Shown here: in pieces, positions 26,594-38,241 of the stretch | Numbering within the stretch: the first letter of the stretch is position 1 | How the letters are laid out: the number at the start of each line of letters is the position of its first letter | Origin: Gemmatimonadaceae bacterium | GTDB lineage: Bacteria; Gemmatimonadota; Gemmatimonadetes; Gemmatimonadales; Gemmatimonadaceae | Reading direction: 5' to 3' | Assembly (NCBI GenBank): GCA_013361935.1 | Contig: JABFXC010000001.1 | Coordinates: forward strand, 1-57,549 | Length of the DNA stretch: 57,549 bases | Position numbers and translations under genes: made by a program | Notes under the pieces: model-generated | The model's database searches: none | What the model was told of the DNA's origin: nothing | Seen by the model: only the letters and a program-made list of their open reading frames with translations

Positions 26594-28111
26594 GTGGCCA
26601 CTACGCGCGAGCGGGACAACACTTCAGGACCGGGCGCCCGGGCGCGCACCGGGATCGCGGGACTCGACGCCGTGCTCGGCGGCGGGCTCCCGCCGGACCG
26701 GCTCTATCTCGTCGACGGCGAGCCCGGCGCCGGGAAGACCACCCTCGCCCTGCAGTTTCTCCTCGCCGGCGAGGAGGCCGGCGAGCGGGGGTTGTACGTC
26801 ACCCTCTCCGAGACCGCCGACGAGCTCCGCGGCGCCGCCGAATCGCACGGGTGGAACATCGACCACATCCGCGTCCTCGAGCTCTCGGCCATCGAGGGCG
26901 CGACTAGCGAGGAGGTCTACACCCTCTTCCACCCCTCGGAAGTCGAGCTCCAGCAGACGGTGGACACCGTGCTCGCCGCGATCGACCGCGAGCGGCCGCA
27001 GCGCGTCGTCTTCGATTCGCTCTCCGAGCTGCGCCTGCTTGCCCGCGATCCGCTCCGCTTTCGGCGGCAGATCCTGACGCTCAAGCAGTTCTTCGTCGGC
27101 CGCGGCTGCTCCGTGATGCTCCTCGACGATCGTTCCGCGCCGGAGACCGACCTCCAGCTGCACAGCATCGCCCACGGCGTCATCATCCTCGAGCAGCTCC
27201 CCACCGCGTACGGCGCCGAGCGGCGGCGGATCGAGGTCAGGAAGCTGCGCGGGGTGCGCTTCCGCGGCGGCTATCACGACTTCCGCATCCGCACCGGCGG
27301 GATCGAGGTCTATCCGCGGATCTACGCCTCGAGCGGGATCGAGCGCGAGCTCGGCGAGCCGCTGACCAGCGGCTCCGCCGAGCTGGACGCCATCCTCGGC
27401 GGCGGGATCGAGCGCGGGACGAGCACGCTCGTCACCGGCGCCGCGGGGACGGGGAAGACCGTCCTCAGCGCGATGTACGCGGCCGCGGCCTGCGCCCGCG
27501 GGGAGAAGGCGCGGATGTTCATGTTCGACGAGCGCCGCGCCACCTTCCTGACGCGAGCGCGGCTGCTCGGCCTCGGCCTCGAGGCCCCGCTCGCCGACGG
27601 ACGCTTCTCGATCCGGCAGGTGGAGCCCACCGAGCTCTCCCCCGGCGAGTTCGCCAACGAGGTCGTGCGCTCGGTCGAGGAGGACGGCGTCTCGCTGATC
27701 TGCATCGACTCGGTGAACGGCTACATGCATGCGATGCCCGCCGAGCAGCAGCTCATCGTGCAGGTCCACGAGCTGCTCACCTACCTCGCCAATCGCGGGG
27801 TCACGACGATCATGACGCTCGTGCAGAGCGGCATCTTCGGCTCGCCGGTGGACGACGCGGCGGAGGTCAGCTACCTGGCGGACACGGTGATCCTCCTTCG
27901 CTACTTCGAGTTCGCCGGCGCGGTGCGCCAGGCGGTCTCCGTCGTCAAGAAGCGCAGCGGCGACCACGAGCGAACGATCCGCGAGTGCCGCGTCGAGGAG
28001 GGCGGCTTCCGCGTCGGAGAGCCGCTCGACGACTTCACGGGGGTGCTCACCGGCGTGCCGCAGTACCGCGGCGCGAGCGAGCCGCTGATGGATACCGGGG
28101 GAAGCGCGTGA
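26594..28111 (+). CDS. KaiC-like double RecA-domain ATPase
   Basis: About 505 residues with two RecA/KaiC domains. Walker A motifs are GEPGAGKTTLALQF and GAAGTGKTVLSAMY; Walker B-like segments are RVVFDSLSEL and LICIDSVNGY. Each domain opens with the KaiC hallmark (GIAGLDAVLGGGLP; GSAELDAILGGGIE). No KaiA or KaiB is near, so a clock role is unlikely; KaiC-family proteins in such bacteria usually sit in signalling operons. It overlaps the next gene by GTGA. The start is uncertain: GTG 26594 is chosen, and GTG 26525 would add 23 residues. The 150 bases upstream show no clear feature. Confidence 0.88.
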   Translation: MATTRERDNTSGPGARARTGIAGLDAVLGGGLPPDRLYLVDGEPGAGKTTLALQFLLAGEEAGERGLYVTLSETADELRGAAESHGWNIDHIRVLELSAIEGATSEEVYTLFHPSEVELQQTVDTVLAAIDRERPQRVVFDSLSELRLLARDPLRFRRQILTLKQFFVGRGCSVMLLDDRSAPETDLQLHSIAHGVIILEQLPTAYGAERRRIEVRKLRGVRFRGGYHDFRIRTGGIEVYPRIYASSGIERELGEPLTSGSAELDAILGGGIERGTSTLVTGAAGTGKTVLSAMYAAAACARGEKARMFMFDERRATFLTRARLLGLGLEAPLADGRFSIRQVEPTELSPGEFANEVVRSVEEDGVSLICIDSVNGYMHAMPAEQQLIVQVHELLTYLANRGVTTIMTLVQSGIFGSPVDDAAEVSYLADTVILLRYFEFAGAVRQAVSVVKKRSGDHERTIRECRVEEGGFRVGEPLDDFTGVLTGVPQYRGASEPLMDTGGSA

Positions 28112-29310
28112 GCGAGCGCGAGCCGGCCTCGCGGGCGGACGTGGCCGTGCTCGCGCCGACCGGGCGCGACGCGCCGCTCACGGCGCACGTGCTCGCCCGC
28201 TGGGAGATTCCCGCGACGGCGTATCCCGACATGGCGTCGCTCTGCGCGGCGCTCGCCGAGGGGGACGTCGGGGTCCTTCTCCTCGCCGAGGAAGCGCTCC
28301 GCGACGGCCAGCGCGACACCCTCCTTGCCGCGCTCGACGAGCAGCCGGCGTGGTCCGACGTCCCGATCGTCGTGCTCACGGGGGAGGGCGAGCTCTCGCG
28401 GTCGCTCGCCAGCGGGGTCGACGCGGTGGCGCGTCGCGGGAACGTCACCTTGCTCGAGCGCCCGGTGCGCGTCGCCACGCTCGTCACCGTGATCCGCGCC
28501 GCGCTTCGCGCCCGCCAGCGGCAGTACGACGTCCGCGATCACCTCGACGCCCTGCGCGAAGCGCGCGCCGAGGCGGAAGAGGCCCGCGCCGACGCCGAGG
28601 CCGCGAATCAGGCGAAGAGCGAGTTCCTCGCCGTGATGAGCCACGAGCTGCGCACCCCGCTCAACGCCATCGCCGGATACGCCGAGCTGCTCGAGCTGGG
28701 GATCCACGGGCCGGTCACCGTCGCCCAACGCGAGGCGCTCGACCGCATCCAGCGCAGCGAGCGGCATCTCCTCGGCCTCATCAACGGCGTGCTGAACTAC
28801 GCGCGCATCGAGACGGGAAACGTCCATTACGAGTCCGTGAACGTCGCCGTCGCCGACGCGCTCGCCGCCGCCGAGGCGCTCGTCGCGCCGCAGGCCGCCG
28901 CGCGCGGGCTCCAGCTCGTCGTCGCCCCCTGCGATCCGGGCATCTTCATGCGCGCCGACCGCGACAAGACACAGCAGATCCTTCTCAACCTGCTCACCAA
29001 CGCGATCAAGTTCACCGCCCCCGGAGGCCGCGTGGAGCTGCGCTGCGAGAGCACGGAGCCGGATGTGCTCATCCAGGTCGCGGACAGCGGGCGTGGCATC
29101 CCGGCGAACAAGCGGCTGGCGATCTTCGAGCCTTTCGTGCAGGTGGACGCGCGGCTCACCCGTCCGGACGAAGGTGTCGGGCTCGGGCTCGCGATCAGTC
29201 GCGATCTCGCGCGCGGGATGGGGGGCGACCTGACCGTCGACAGCGAGCTCGGTGTCGGCTCGACCTTCACGCTCTGCCTGCCGCGCGCCGCGAGCGAGGT
29301 GGAAGCGTGA
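28108..29310 (+). CDS. Histidine kinase with N-terminal pseudo-receiver
   Basis: A 400-residue soluble kinase with a GTG start overlapping the KaiC-like gene. Residues 1-130 look like a receiver fold (DVAVLAPTGRDAPL; GVLLLAEEAL; VPIVVLTGEG; LLERPVR) but lack the acidic pair and have AEE where the phosphoacceptor Asp would be. A coiled coil leads to HisKA with H179 in VMSHELRTPLNAIAGY and an HATPase domain (ILLNLLTNAIKFTAPGG, DSGRGIP, GVGLGLAISRD). The kinase core closely resembles that of the kinase at 10186, suggesting duplication. With no membrane segment it probably reads an internal signal, perhaps from the KaiC-like ATPase. Confidence 0.88.
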   Translation: MSEREPASRADVAVLAPTGRDAPLTAHVLARWEIPATAYPDMASLCAALAEGDVGVLLLAEEALRDGQRDTLLAALDEQPAWSDVPIVVLTGEGELSRSLASGVDAVARRGNVTLLERPVRVATLVTVIRAALRARQRQYDVRDHLDALREARAEAEEARADAEAANQAKSEFLAVMSHELRTPLNAIAGYAELLELGIHGPVTVAQREALDRIQRSERHLLGLINGVLNYARIETGNVHYESVNVAVADALAAAEALVAPQAAARGLQLVVAPCDPGIFMRADRDKTQQILLNLLTNAIKFTAPGGRVELRCESTEPDVLIQVADSGRGIPANKRLAIFEPFVQVDARLTRPDEGVGLGLAISRDLARGMGGDLTVDSELGVGSTFTLCLPRAASEVEA

Positions 29311-29969
29311 GCCCGAGCTCCACCGTTCTCCTCCTCTCGCAGGACGCGATGGCGCTGGCGCTCCTCGGCCTGCTCGTCGAGCTCGCGGACCTCACGCCGG
29401 TGTTCGCCGAGGAAGGCGAGCACCCCGAGGACGCGCTCAACCGGGTGCGCCCCGCCTTCGTCGTGGTCGTGGACGATACCATGGACGAGGTGCGCTCGGA
29501 TCTCTTCTTCGCCCGCGCCGCGCAGCGGAAGGTCGGGCTGGCCATCTTCGCCGGGCGGGGATCGCGCCGCGAGCTCGCGCCGGAGATCGGGCGGCGCGGC
29601 ATCCCCTACTTCGAGCCGCCGGTCGACGTCGACGATCTCGCGCGCATCCTGCGCACCGCCTGGCAGACGGAGTGGTGGCGCCGCTCCGGCGACCGGCGCG
29701 CGCTTCCCGCCGCCGAGCGCACCGCCGAGCGCGGGCTCGTGTTCGTCGACCGCACCGGGCGGCACTGGCAGGTCTACGACCGCCGCGGGAGCGACCGCCG
29801 CCAGCACGCCCCCGGAGGCGACGCGGCCCCGTCATCCTCGCAGCCCATCACGCGCGTCTTCGTCAACGAGCAGGGCGATTCGGTGTCGACGCACGTGGCC
29901 GCGCACGAGGTGCCGGAGCTCGGCGTCGAGCATCTCGAGCGCCAGTTCCTCCGCGCCTCCGCCGGCTAG
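29307..29969 (+). CDS. Degenerate receiver-like protein, third gene of the KaiC operon
   Basis: A 220-residue protein with a GTG start in a GTGA overlap. The N-terminal 120 residues follow a receiver pattern (STVLLLSQDAMALALLGLL; FVVVVDDTMDE; GLAIFAGRG; IPYFEPPVDVDDL), with Asp present near the phosphosite but the first acidic cluster missing and Pro in place of the conserved Lys. The C-terminal 100 residues are hydrophilic (DRTGRHWQVYDRRGSDRR) and of unknown role. The TAG stop overlaps the stop of the convergent kinase gene in a CTAG. Expected to receive or modulate signal from the kinase upstream. Confidence 0.75.
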   Translation: MSPSSTVLLLSQDAMALALLGLLVELADLTPVFAEEGEHPEDALNRVRPAFVVVVDDTMDEVRSDLFFARAAQRKVGLAIFAGRGSRRELAPEIGRRGIPYFEPPVDVDDLARILRTAWQTEWWRRSGDRRALPAAERTAERGLVFVDRTGRHWQVYDRRGSDRRQHAPGGDAAPSSSQPITRVFVNEQGDSVSTHVAAHEVPELGVEHLERQFLRASAG

Positions 29970-31678
29970 CGGCGCAGCGCCTCGGCCACCGCGGCGATCA
30001 GCGCCGCCGGCTCGATCGGCTTGGCGAGCAGGGTGAGGCCGGCGATCTCGCGCTCGAGCCGCGGGTCGGCGAAGCCGGAGACGATGATCACCGGCAGTCC
30101 CGGGCGTCGGTCGCCGATCTCGCGGGCGAGCGCCGCGCCGTTCATCCGCGGCATCGCGAGGTCGCTCACGACGATGTCCACCGGAGGCGTCGCCGCCGCG
30201 AGAGCGGTCAGCGCGTCGACGCCGTCGACCGCCTCGACGACATCGTATCCGGCGTGCTCGAGGATGCGGCACGTCAGCGTCCGCACCGCCTCGTCGTCCT
30301 CCACGAGCAGCACCCGCCAGCGCTCGCGCACCGGCGCCGCGATCGTCGCGCCGGTCTCCGGCCGCGCCGGCGCGGCCGCCGCGCGCTCGACCGCCGGAAG
30401 CAGCACGGTGAAGGTGCTCCCCGCGCCGACCGCCGAGTCGACGACGATCGAACCGCCCGCACCGCTGACTATCCCATACACCGTGGCCAGCCCGAGACCG
30501 GTGCCGCGCTCGGCCGACTTCGTCGTGAAGAAGGGATCGAAGATCCGGTCGCGGATCGCTTCGTCGATCCCGGTCCCGCTGTCGCGCACCGTGAGGGCGA
30601 CGTAGCGGCCGGGCGGCATCCGCTGCCAGCGCCCGTCGCTCCCCGGGACGGCGACGGCACGCGCGCCGATCTCCAGCGTGCCACCTTCGGGCATCGCGTC
30701 GCGCGCGTTGAGCGCGAGGTTGAGCACCACCTGATCGAGCTGCACCGGGTCGATGCGGACGATCCCCGCATCGTCCCCGCCCGCGATGCGCAGGTCGATC
30801 GCCGGCCCGATCAGGCGGCGCAGCATCGTCTCCATCTCCTCGAGAACCTCGCGAACGACGACTTCGCGCGGCTGCTGCACCTGCTTGCGGCTGAAGGCGA
30901 GGAGCTGCCGGGTCAGCGCCGCGGCGCGGTTCGCCGCCTCCAGCGTCTGTTCGGCGTAGAGGCGCAGGTCCGCCTGCTCCTCGGTCTCGGCGGCGATCAA
31001 CTGTGCGTAGCCGATGATGACGGTGAGCAGGTTGTTGAAGTCGTGCGCGACCCCACCGGCGAGCTGGCCCACCGCCTCCATCCGCTGCGCGTGGCGAAGC
31101 TCGTTCTCGAGACGGTTCCGTTCCGTCACGTCGCGCGCGACGGTGAGCGCCGCCGTCCCGCCGCGGAAGGGGATCGGGATCGACACCGCCTCCAGGTCCA
31201 CGTGGCCGCCGTCGTCGAGCCGCGTGAAGCGGTGGCTCGCCACGTCGAGCGTCTCGCCCGACCGCAGCCGCTGGATCCGCTGCTCGACCAGCCCGCGCGA
31301 GCGCGGATCGGCCATGTCCGGGAGCTCCCGTCCGGTGAGATCCGCGGTCGACGGCGCGCCGAAGGTCCGCGCCGCCTCCGGATTCGCGAAGAGCACGTGC
31401 CCCCCGCGATGCACCACGAGTGGCACCGGCAGCAGCTCGACGAGCGCGCGGTAGCGCTCCTCGCTCTCGGCGAGCAGGGCCCGCCCGCGCTCGCCCTCCT
31501 CGACGACGCTGCCGAGGAGAAGGCCGGCCAGCGCGAGCGTCGCCATGAAGGTCTGCAATTCGAGGCTGTCGCGCGGCACCATCCCCGAGTTCTGGAGGAT
31601 CACCACCGATCCCACCGTCAGCGCCGCGGTCATCGCCGCGGCGCCGCGCACTCCGTGCGTCAGCGTCACCCAGCCCAA
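29966..31678 (-). CDS. PAS - histidine kinase - receiver portion of a split MASE1 hybrid kinase
   Basis: About 570 residues. Two hydrophobic segments at the start continue the MASE1 membrane region. A PAS domain follows ([23 protein letters not shown]), then HisKA with [14 protein letters not shown], HATPase ([37 protein letters not shown]) and a C-terminal receiver ([35 protein letters not shown]) with intact phosphosite residues. The frame continues unbroken from the upstream fragment except for one TGA at 31709-31711. If translated alone it would start at TTG 31678 or ATG 31633. It is therefore either a nonsense mutant, a sequence error or a second cistron. Confidence 0.8.
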   Translation of the reverse strand: MGWVTLTHGVRGAAAMTAALTVGSVVILQNSGMVPRDSLELQTFMATLALAGLLLGSVVEEGERGRALLAESEERYRALVELLPVPLVVHRGGHVLFANPEAARTFGAPSTADLTGRELPDMADPRSRGLVEQRIQRLRSGETLDVASHRFTRLDDGGHVDLEAVSIPIPFRGGTAALTVARDVTERNRLENELRHAQRMEAVGQLAGGVAHDFNNLLTVIIGYAQLIAAETEEQADLRLYAEQTLEAANRAAALTRQLLAFSRKQVQQPREVVVREVLEEMETMLRRLIGPAIDLRIAGGDDAGIVRIDPVQLDQVVLNLALNARDAMPEGGTLEIGARAVAVPGSDGRWQRMPPGRYVALTVRDSGTGIDEAIRDRIFDPFFTTKSAERGTGLGLATVYGIVSGAGGSIVVDSAVGAGSTFTVLLPAVERAAAAPARPETGATIAAPVRERWRVLLVEDDEAVRTLTCRILEHAGYDVVEAVDGVDALTALAAATPPVDIVVSDLAMPRMNGAALAREIGDRRPGLPVIIVSGFADPRLEREIAGLTLLAKPIEPAALIAAVAEALRR

Positions 31679-31708
31679 CGGCAGGAAGCAGATCGTGTAC
31701 GTGAGGAA

Positions 31709-32434
31709 TCAGAGGTGCGGCGTGAGCCCGTAGGTGATCCAGAGCGCGAGCGGCACCGTCAGCGCCTGCGCGGGCTGGCGCCACGCGCGGTGTCGCCAGC
31801 GCCGCGCCGGCGCGCGGTGCCCGGCCGACCAGAGCGCGAGGCCGAGCATCGCCGGCGTGAGCGCGAGTACCGCGACGACGTCGCCGACCCAGAAGGCGAG
31901 CGTCGCCCGCCCCTGATCCGCCAGCGGGACGATGCCCGTCGCCACCAGGTCGGTGACGCCGATCGCCGCGGCCACGAACGCGCAGGCGACGACGTAGCCC
32001 GCGAAGCGCAGCACGTCGCGCGGCCGCGCGAACCCGGGATCGAAGCCGCTCCGCCGAAGCACGGTCGCACCCACCGCGTAAATCGACTTGAGCGCGAGCG
32101 ACACCACGAGGAAGCGCCAGAGCGGCTCCCCGATGCGCTCCACCGCCAGCAGCTCCAGCGCGATCGCGCCGGCGAACAGGGGGAGCACGGCGCGCCATCC
32201 CCAGAGGATGCACCCGGCGGCGAGGAGCGCGGCCGGCGCGTACCACACGCTCACCCCCGGCCAGAGCTGGAAGTAGTCGCGCGCCTTCGACAGGGCGAAC
32301 CAGCCGATGAACAGCGTCGCGATCGCCCCGTTGCTCCAGGGAACGCGCGCCGGGGTGGATGCGCGAGCGTTGTCCCGCGCCGTCAGCGCAGCGGGTTCGT
32401 CGGATGCTGACACGGCTCGGGCGTGGTCGGCCAT
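31709..32434 (-). pseudogene. MASE1 sensor fragment, 5' part of the interrupted hybrid kinase
   Basis: About 241 residues with repeated hydrophobic helices (AIATLFIGWFALSKARDYFQLWPG; WYAPAALLAAGCIL; FAGAIALELLAV; YVVACAFVAAAIGV; VGDVVAVLALTPAMLGLAL), the pattern of the MASE1 integral membrane sensor. It ends at TGA (31709-31711) after YGLTPHL. The next codons in the same frame, [14 protein letters not shown], complete the membrane domain and run into the PAS-kinase-receiver. A Trp codon (TGG) changed to TGA would explain the break. The ATG at 32434 is one of several possible starts. Confidence 0.75.
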
Positions 32435-32628
32435 TGGTGACTGTCGCGCGTACGCTGCCACCGCGCGCTCGTTATCGAGGACGACTGGCGCGCCGGCATG
32501 TCATCCCTCCTCCGGCGAGCGCGACCGTGTCGTCCCGTACGCAGCTCGAACACCTGCTTGCTGGCGCGCGGCGAGCCAGCCGGTACCTTCGCCTCACACT
32601 TCGGGCCACGCTCTCCCAGATCACCGTC

Positions 32629-33858
32629 ATGCGCCTTCTCGTCCTTGCCGGCGTCCTCGCCGCCAGCGCCTGCGCCGGCGCCGTCCGCACCCCGCCCGCG
32701 ACCGCGACGCCGCCGAGCGACGGCGCCGCTCTCGTCGCCCGGATGCACGATGCCTACGCCGGCAGGTGGTACCGCACCGTCACCTTCACGCAGACGACGA
32801 CGCAACACGCCCCCGACGGGAGCCCGCGCGTCTCCACCTGGCACGAGGCGCTCCTCGCCCCCTCGACGCTGCGCATCGACATCGGCGCCCCCGCCGACGG
32901 AAACGTCGTCATCTACACCGCCGACTCGAGCTTCCGCGTCCGCGGCGGCAAGCTCGTTCGCGCCGCCGCCGACGCGAACCCCTTCATGCCCTTCGTGTCG
33001 GCGATCTACCACGTGCCGGTGAGCCAGTCGCTCGCCAACCTCGCGCGCTGGAAGTTCGACATGTCACGCGTTCGCGCCGACACCGCCGGGGGGCGCGCCG
33101 TGTGGGTGGTCGGCGCCGCCAGCGCGAGCGACACGACCTCGCCGCAGTTCTGGGTCGACGCCGAGCGCCTCGTCGCGACGCGGATGATCCTCCCCGCCGA
33201 GGGGAACCTCCCCGCGCTCGACGTCTCGCTCGGCGGCTACGAGCGGGCGGGGGACGGCTGGATCGCGACCGACGTCGACATGCGCGCCGGCGGCCGGAGC
33301 GTGCAGCGCGAGCAGTACGCCGACGTTCGCGCCAACGTCGACCTTCCGCCGTCGATGTTCGACCCGCGGCAGTTCCCGGTCGCGGTGACGACCGTGTATC
33401 TCGTCCGCCACGCCGAGAAGGCGGACACGACGTCGGATCCCGTGCTCAGCGAGGCGGGGACGCGGCGCGCGAACGCCCTCGCCGATTCGCTGGCCCGCAC
33501 GACGATCGACGCGATCGTCACGACGCAGCTCCAGCGCACGAAGCTCACCGCCGACGCGGTCGCGCGGCGCGCGGGGATCACGCCGGTGGTGATCCCCGCC
33601 GGGGGCCCGCTCGACGCGCACGCCGCCGCGGTGGCGGGGACGGTACTCAACCGGTTCGCCGGGAAGACGGTGCTGGTGGTCGGGCACAGCAACACCGTGC
33701 CGGCGATCGTCCGCGCGTTAGGCGTGAGCGAGCCGGTGACGATCGCGGATCCGGAGTACGACTGGTTCTTCGTGGTGAAGGTGCAGCCGGACGGGCGGGC
33801 GACGCTGGTGCGCTCGAAGTACGGCGAGCCGAGCGCGGCGTCGCCGGCGATGAAGTGA
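32629..33858 (+). CDS. Lipoprotein with LolA-like domain fused to a histidine phosphatase
   Basis: A 409-residue exported protein. The ATG at 32629 gives a short signal peptide with lipobox AASAC. Residues about 30-240 resemble LolA/LolB-type lipid-binding beta sheets (YRTVTFTQTTTQH; LRIDIGAPADGNVVIYTADSSF; VDAERLVATRMIL). Residues 250-409 are a histidine phosphatase: TTVYLVRHAEKAD with H261, TQLQRTKLTADA, and VVGHSNTVP with H353. The two functions in one surface protein suggest phosphate release linked to lipid or cell-envelope metabolism, but no substrate can be named. It is divergent from the MASE1 fragment. A CGTTAGGC octamer encodes Ala-Leu-Gly at 33714-33723. Confidence 0.85.
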   Translation: MRLLVLAGVLAASACAGAVRTPPATATPPSDGAALVARMHDAYAGRWYRTVTFTQTTTQHAPDGSPRVSTWHEALLAPSTLRIDIGAPADGNVVIYTADSSFRVRGGKLVRAAADANPFMPFVSAIYHVPVSQSLANLARWKFDMSRVRADTAGGRAVWVVGAASASDTTSPQFWVDAERLVATRMILPAEGNLPALDVSLGGYERAGDGWIATDVDMRAGGRSVQREQYADVRANVDLPPSMFDPRQFPVAVTTVYLVRHAEKADTTSDPVLSEAGTRRANALADSLARTTIDAIVTTQLQRTKLTADAVARRAGITPVVIPAGGPLDAHAAAVAGTVLNRFAGKTVLVVGHSNTVPAIVRALGVSEPVTIADPEYDWFFVVKVQPDGRATLVRSKYGEPSAASPAMK

Positions 33859-33990
33859 CTGCCATGGGGCATGAGGCTAGTGTCAGCGTCAGGCGACATG
33901 AGGCACCTGGCAGAAGTGCCATGAGGCAGTGGCTGCCTCCTGGCCGGTGTGCCCCATGGCCACTCTGACAAGTGACTCATGACTCGGCAG
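33859..33990. repeat. ATGAGGC / CATGGGGC palindromic repeat after the phosphatase gene
   Basis: ATGAGGC occurs three times and GCCATGGGGCA is matched by TGCCCCATGGCC at about 33950. ACTGCCATG at the left end and CGGCAGTCATGAC at the right frame the region, with a GAGGCAGTGGCTGCC centre. It begins at the TGA stop (33856-33858). The ACTGCC/GGCAGT elements are shared with families A and B. The remaining bases to 34102 show nothing else. Confidence 0.65.
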
Positions 33991-34102
33991 TCATGACACT
34001 CGCCTCGCGCCGCATTGCACCAGCAGCGGCCTTTCCAACACTGCCGCCCGGTGCTACGTAGAGAGTCGAGTGCATGATCCCCTCCTCACTCTTCCCTCCC
34101 TG

Positions 34103-36694
<2,592 letters not shown>

Positions 36695-36701
36695 GCAGGA
36701 A

Positions 36702-36777
36702 GGGGCCAGGGGCCAGGCGTCAGGAACGGCGTTGACGGCAGTCGAACGCAGTTCCTTCCGCCTGGCCCCTGGCCCCT
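36702..36777. repeat. Family B palindrome, copy 6 (most complete)
   Basis: Left arm GGGGCCAGGGGCCAGGCGTC+AGGAAC and right arm GTTCC+TTCCGCCTGGCCCCTGG+CCCC match at 24 of 26 positions. The centre GGCGTTGACGGCAGTCGAAC is itself partly palindromic. It begins 7 bases after a stop and ends 8 bases before the stop of the convergent small membrane protein gene. Confidence 0.92.
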
Positions 36778-36785
36778 CCGCCGTT

Positions 36786-37025
36786 CTACGGAGGCGTCGT
36801 TCCGCCGCCCGAGGTGCCCCCGCCGGACGTGCCGCCACCTGACGTTCCGCCCGTCGTCTGGCCGGAAGTCGTCGCGCCGGCGCCGGTGCCGCTGCCGCCA
36901 CCGCTCCCGCCGCGGAAGAAGAGGAACCACGCGAGCACCAGCACGAGGATGACGACGACCACCGCCCAGATAGCGCCGTTGCCGCGACCACCGTCACCCG
37001 TGTTCTGAATGTTGACGTCCGCCAT
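36786..37025 (-). CDS. Small single-span membrane protein with Gly/Ser/Thr tail
   Basis: A 79-residue protein. The ATG at 37025 follows GGGAGGA at good spacing. MADVNIQNTGDGGRGNGAIW leads into one strong membrane helix (VVVVILVLVLAWFLFF), then RGGSGGGSGTGAG and a (GGGTS)n tail. The low-complexity tail would lie on one side of the membrane. No family or function was recognised. Confidence 0.75.
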   Translation of the reverse strand: MADVNIQNTGDGGRGNGAIWAVVVVILVLVLAWFLFFRGGSGGGSGTGAGATTSGQTTGGTSGGGTSGGGTSGGGTTPP

Positions 37026-37139
37026 GTGCGTCCTCCCGAGATGGTGAGACCGACGAGGGGATGATGGCGAACCGCGTCCGCCATCGTGGCTCAACATGGA
37101 GACGATCGTGCCGGGACGCGAGGGCCGGGCTACGGGCTC

Positions 37140-37234
37140 GGGAGTACGGGGTTCGGGGGTACGGGAGTACGCAACTGCAACATGGCAGTACCGTACTCCC
37201 GTACTCCCGTACTCCCGTACTCCCCTACTCCCCC
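37140..37234. repeat. Octamer hairpin repeat, family A copy 2
   Basis: GGGAGTACGGG units on the left, a CAACTGCAACATGGCAGT core (within 37171-37192), then five GTACTCCC-type units on the right. The right end abuts the TAG stop (37234-37236) of the minus-strand lipoprotein gene. Confidence 0.85.
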
Positions 37235-37962
37235 TAGCTTCTGATGATCATCGCCGGCCCGACTGCGGCCGTCGGGGGGAGAACCCACGCCGCGCCCGCC
37301 GTTCCCGGAGGAGTGAGCCCGGCGAGAATGTTGTTGATCGAATCGAGGATCTGGCCGATCGACGCGAGGATCCCCGGGCCGTCGAGCAGGCCCACGACCG
37401 CGCAGAGCAGGTTGCCGAGCAGGTTCCCCGAGCCCGACACCGCGTTGAGATCGAGCACGACCTCGTTGAGATCGAGCGTCAACCCGAGCAGGTCGAGATG
37501 CAGCGGGCCGAGGTCGAGGAAGAGGATGTCGCAGGTCGCCATCGACGTCGTGCGGAAGACGCTCGTCGCCGACGCCTGGCGGGCGAGGGTGATGGGCGTC
37601 GTGAACTGCTGCGTGACCGCGCTCGCGACGCCGGCCGCGGTCGTCGCGGTGCCGGTGAGCGTGCCGGTCATGACCAGGGTCTTCGCCGTCTCGTCGTAGG
37701 TGATCTTCTGCGCGGTGAGGGTGCCGGTGAAGGTGCCGCCGTCGCTGAGGACGCCCGTCACCGGGACGTTGGTGAGGAGCGCGGCGCGTCCCTTGTCCTT
37801 CGCCTGCTTGTGCGGCGCGGCGCCCGTCGGGAGCTGTGCCGACGCGTCGGCGGGTGTGCTGGTGAGATCCGGGTTGGCGCCCGGTGCGGTGGGTTGGTCG
37901 CCGCACGAGGCGGCGGCGGCGCCGATCGCGATGGCGACGGCGAGGATGGTGGTGCGCTTCAT
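37234..37962 (-). CDS. Secreted lipoprotein with LDLGPLHLDLLG motif, unknown function
   Basis: A 242-residue lipoprotein. The ATG at 37962 opens MKRTTILAVAIAIGAAAASC, a signal peptide with lipobox AASC. The middle (VTGVLSDGGTFTGTLTAQKI; LVMTGTLTGTAT) is beta-rich. The second half has LDLGPLHLDLLGLTLDLNEV, then GNLLGNLLCAVVGLLDG, a motif I have seen in secreted proteins of several high-GC phyla but without known role. The upstream gap (37963-38241) includes an AT-rich palindrome at 38144 that may be its operator. Confidence 0.8.
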   Translation of the reverse strand: MKRTTILAVAIAIGAAAASCGDQPTAPGANPDLTSTPADASAQLPTGAAPHKQAKDKGRAALLTNVPVTGVLSDGGTFTGTLTAQKITYDETAKTLVMTGTLTGTATTAAGVASAVTQQFTTPITLARQASATSVFRTTSMATCDILFLDLGPLHLDLLGLTLDLNEVVLDLNAVSGSGNLLGNLLCAVVGLLDGPGILASIGQILDSINNILAGLTPPGTAGAAWVLPPTAAVGPAMIIRS

Positions 37963-38143
37963 GGTGATTCTCCCGCATGAGCGAACGACATCTCCCATCC
38001 CCGCGTCGGGGTGGGCGGCTGTGGATTCGCTGCCGACGACGGCTCCCGCGCGCGCGAGGATCCGGAGTCGCCGGCTTGCAGCAAGGGGGGTGGTGGGCAC
38101 ACCGCGTTCCATGATGCGCGCCGGTCGGGGAGCGGGACGCGTA

Positions 38144-38163
38144 TTAGTGCAAAATGATACTAA
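38144..38163. promoter_or_regulatory. AT-rich palindromic site, possible operator
   Basis: TTAGT, ten bases, ACTAA, in a patch much richer in A and T than its surroundings. It lies about 180 bases upstream of the minus-strand lipoprotein start. The shape fits a metal- or redox-regulator site or a promoter, but the regulator cannot be named. Confidence 0.25.
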
Positions 38164-38241
38164 GTGTCGCCTGGCGCACGTCGCGACTGTGCGGCACTGG
38201 CCAGCGCGATCGTGACGTGCGTTGCGCCGAGGCCGGTCGGG

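Noticed and set aside
26594..28111. Circadian clock KaiC
   Set aside because: No kaiA or kaiB is present and KaiC-family proteins are widespread in non-clock signalling operons.
31670..31720. Frameshift in the MASE1 hybrid kinase
   Set aside because: Both halves are in the same frame; the break is an in-frame stop, not a shift.
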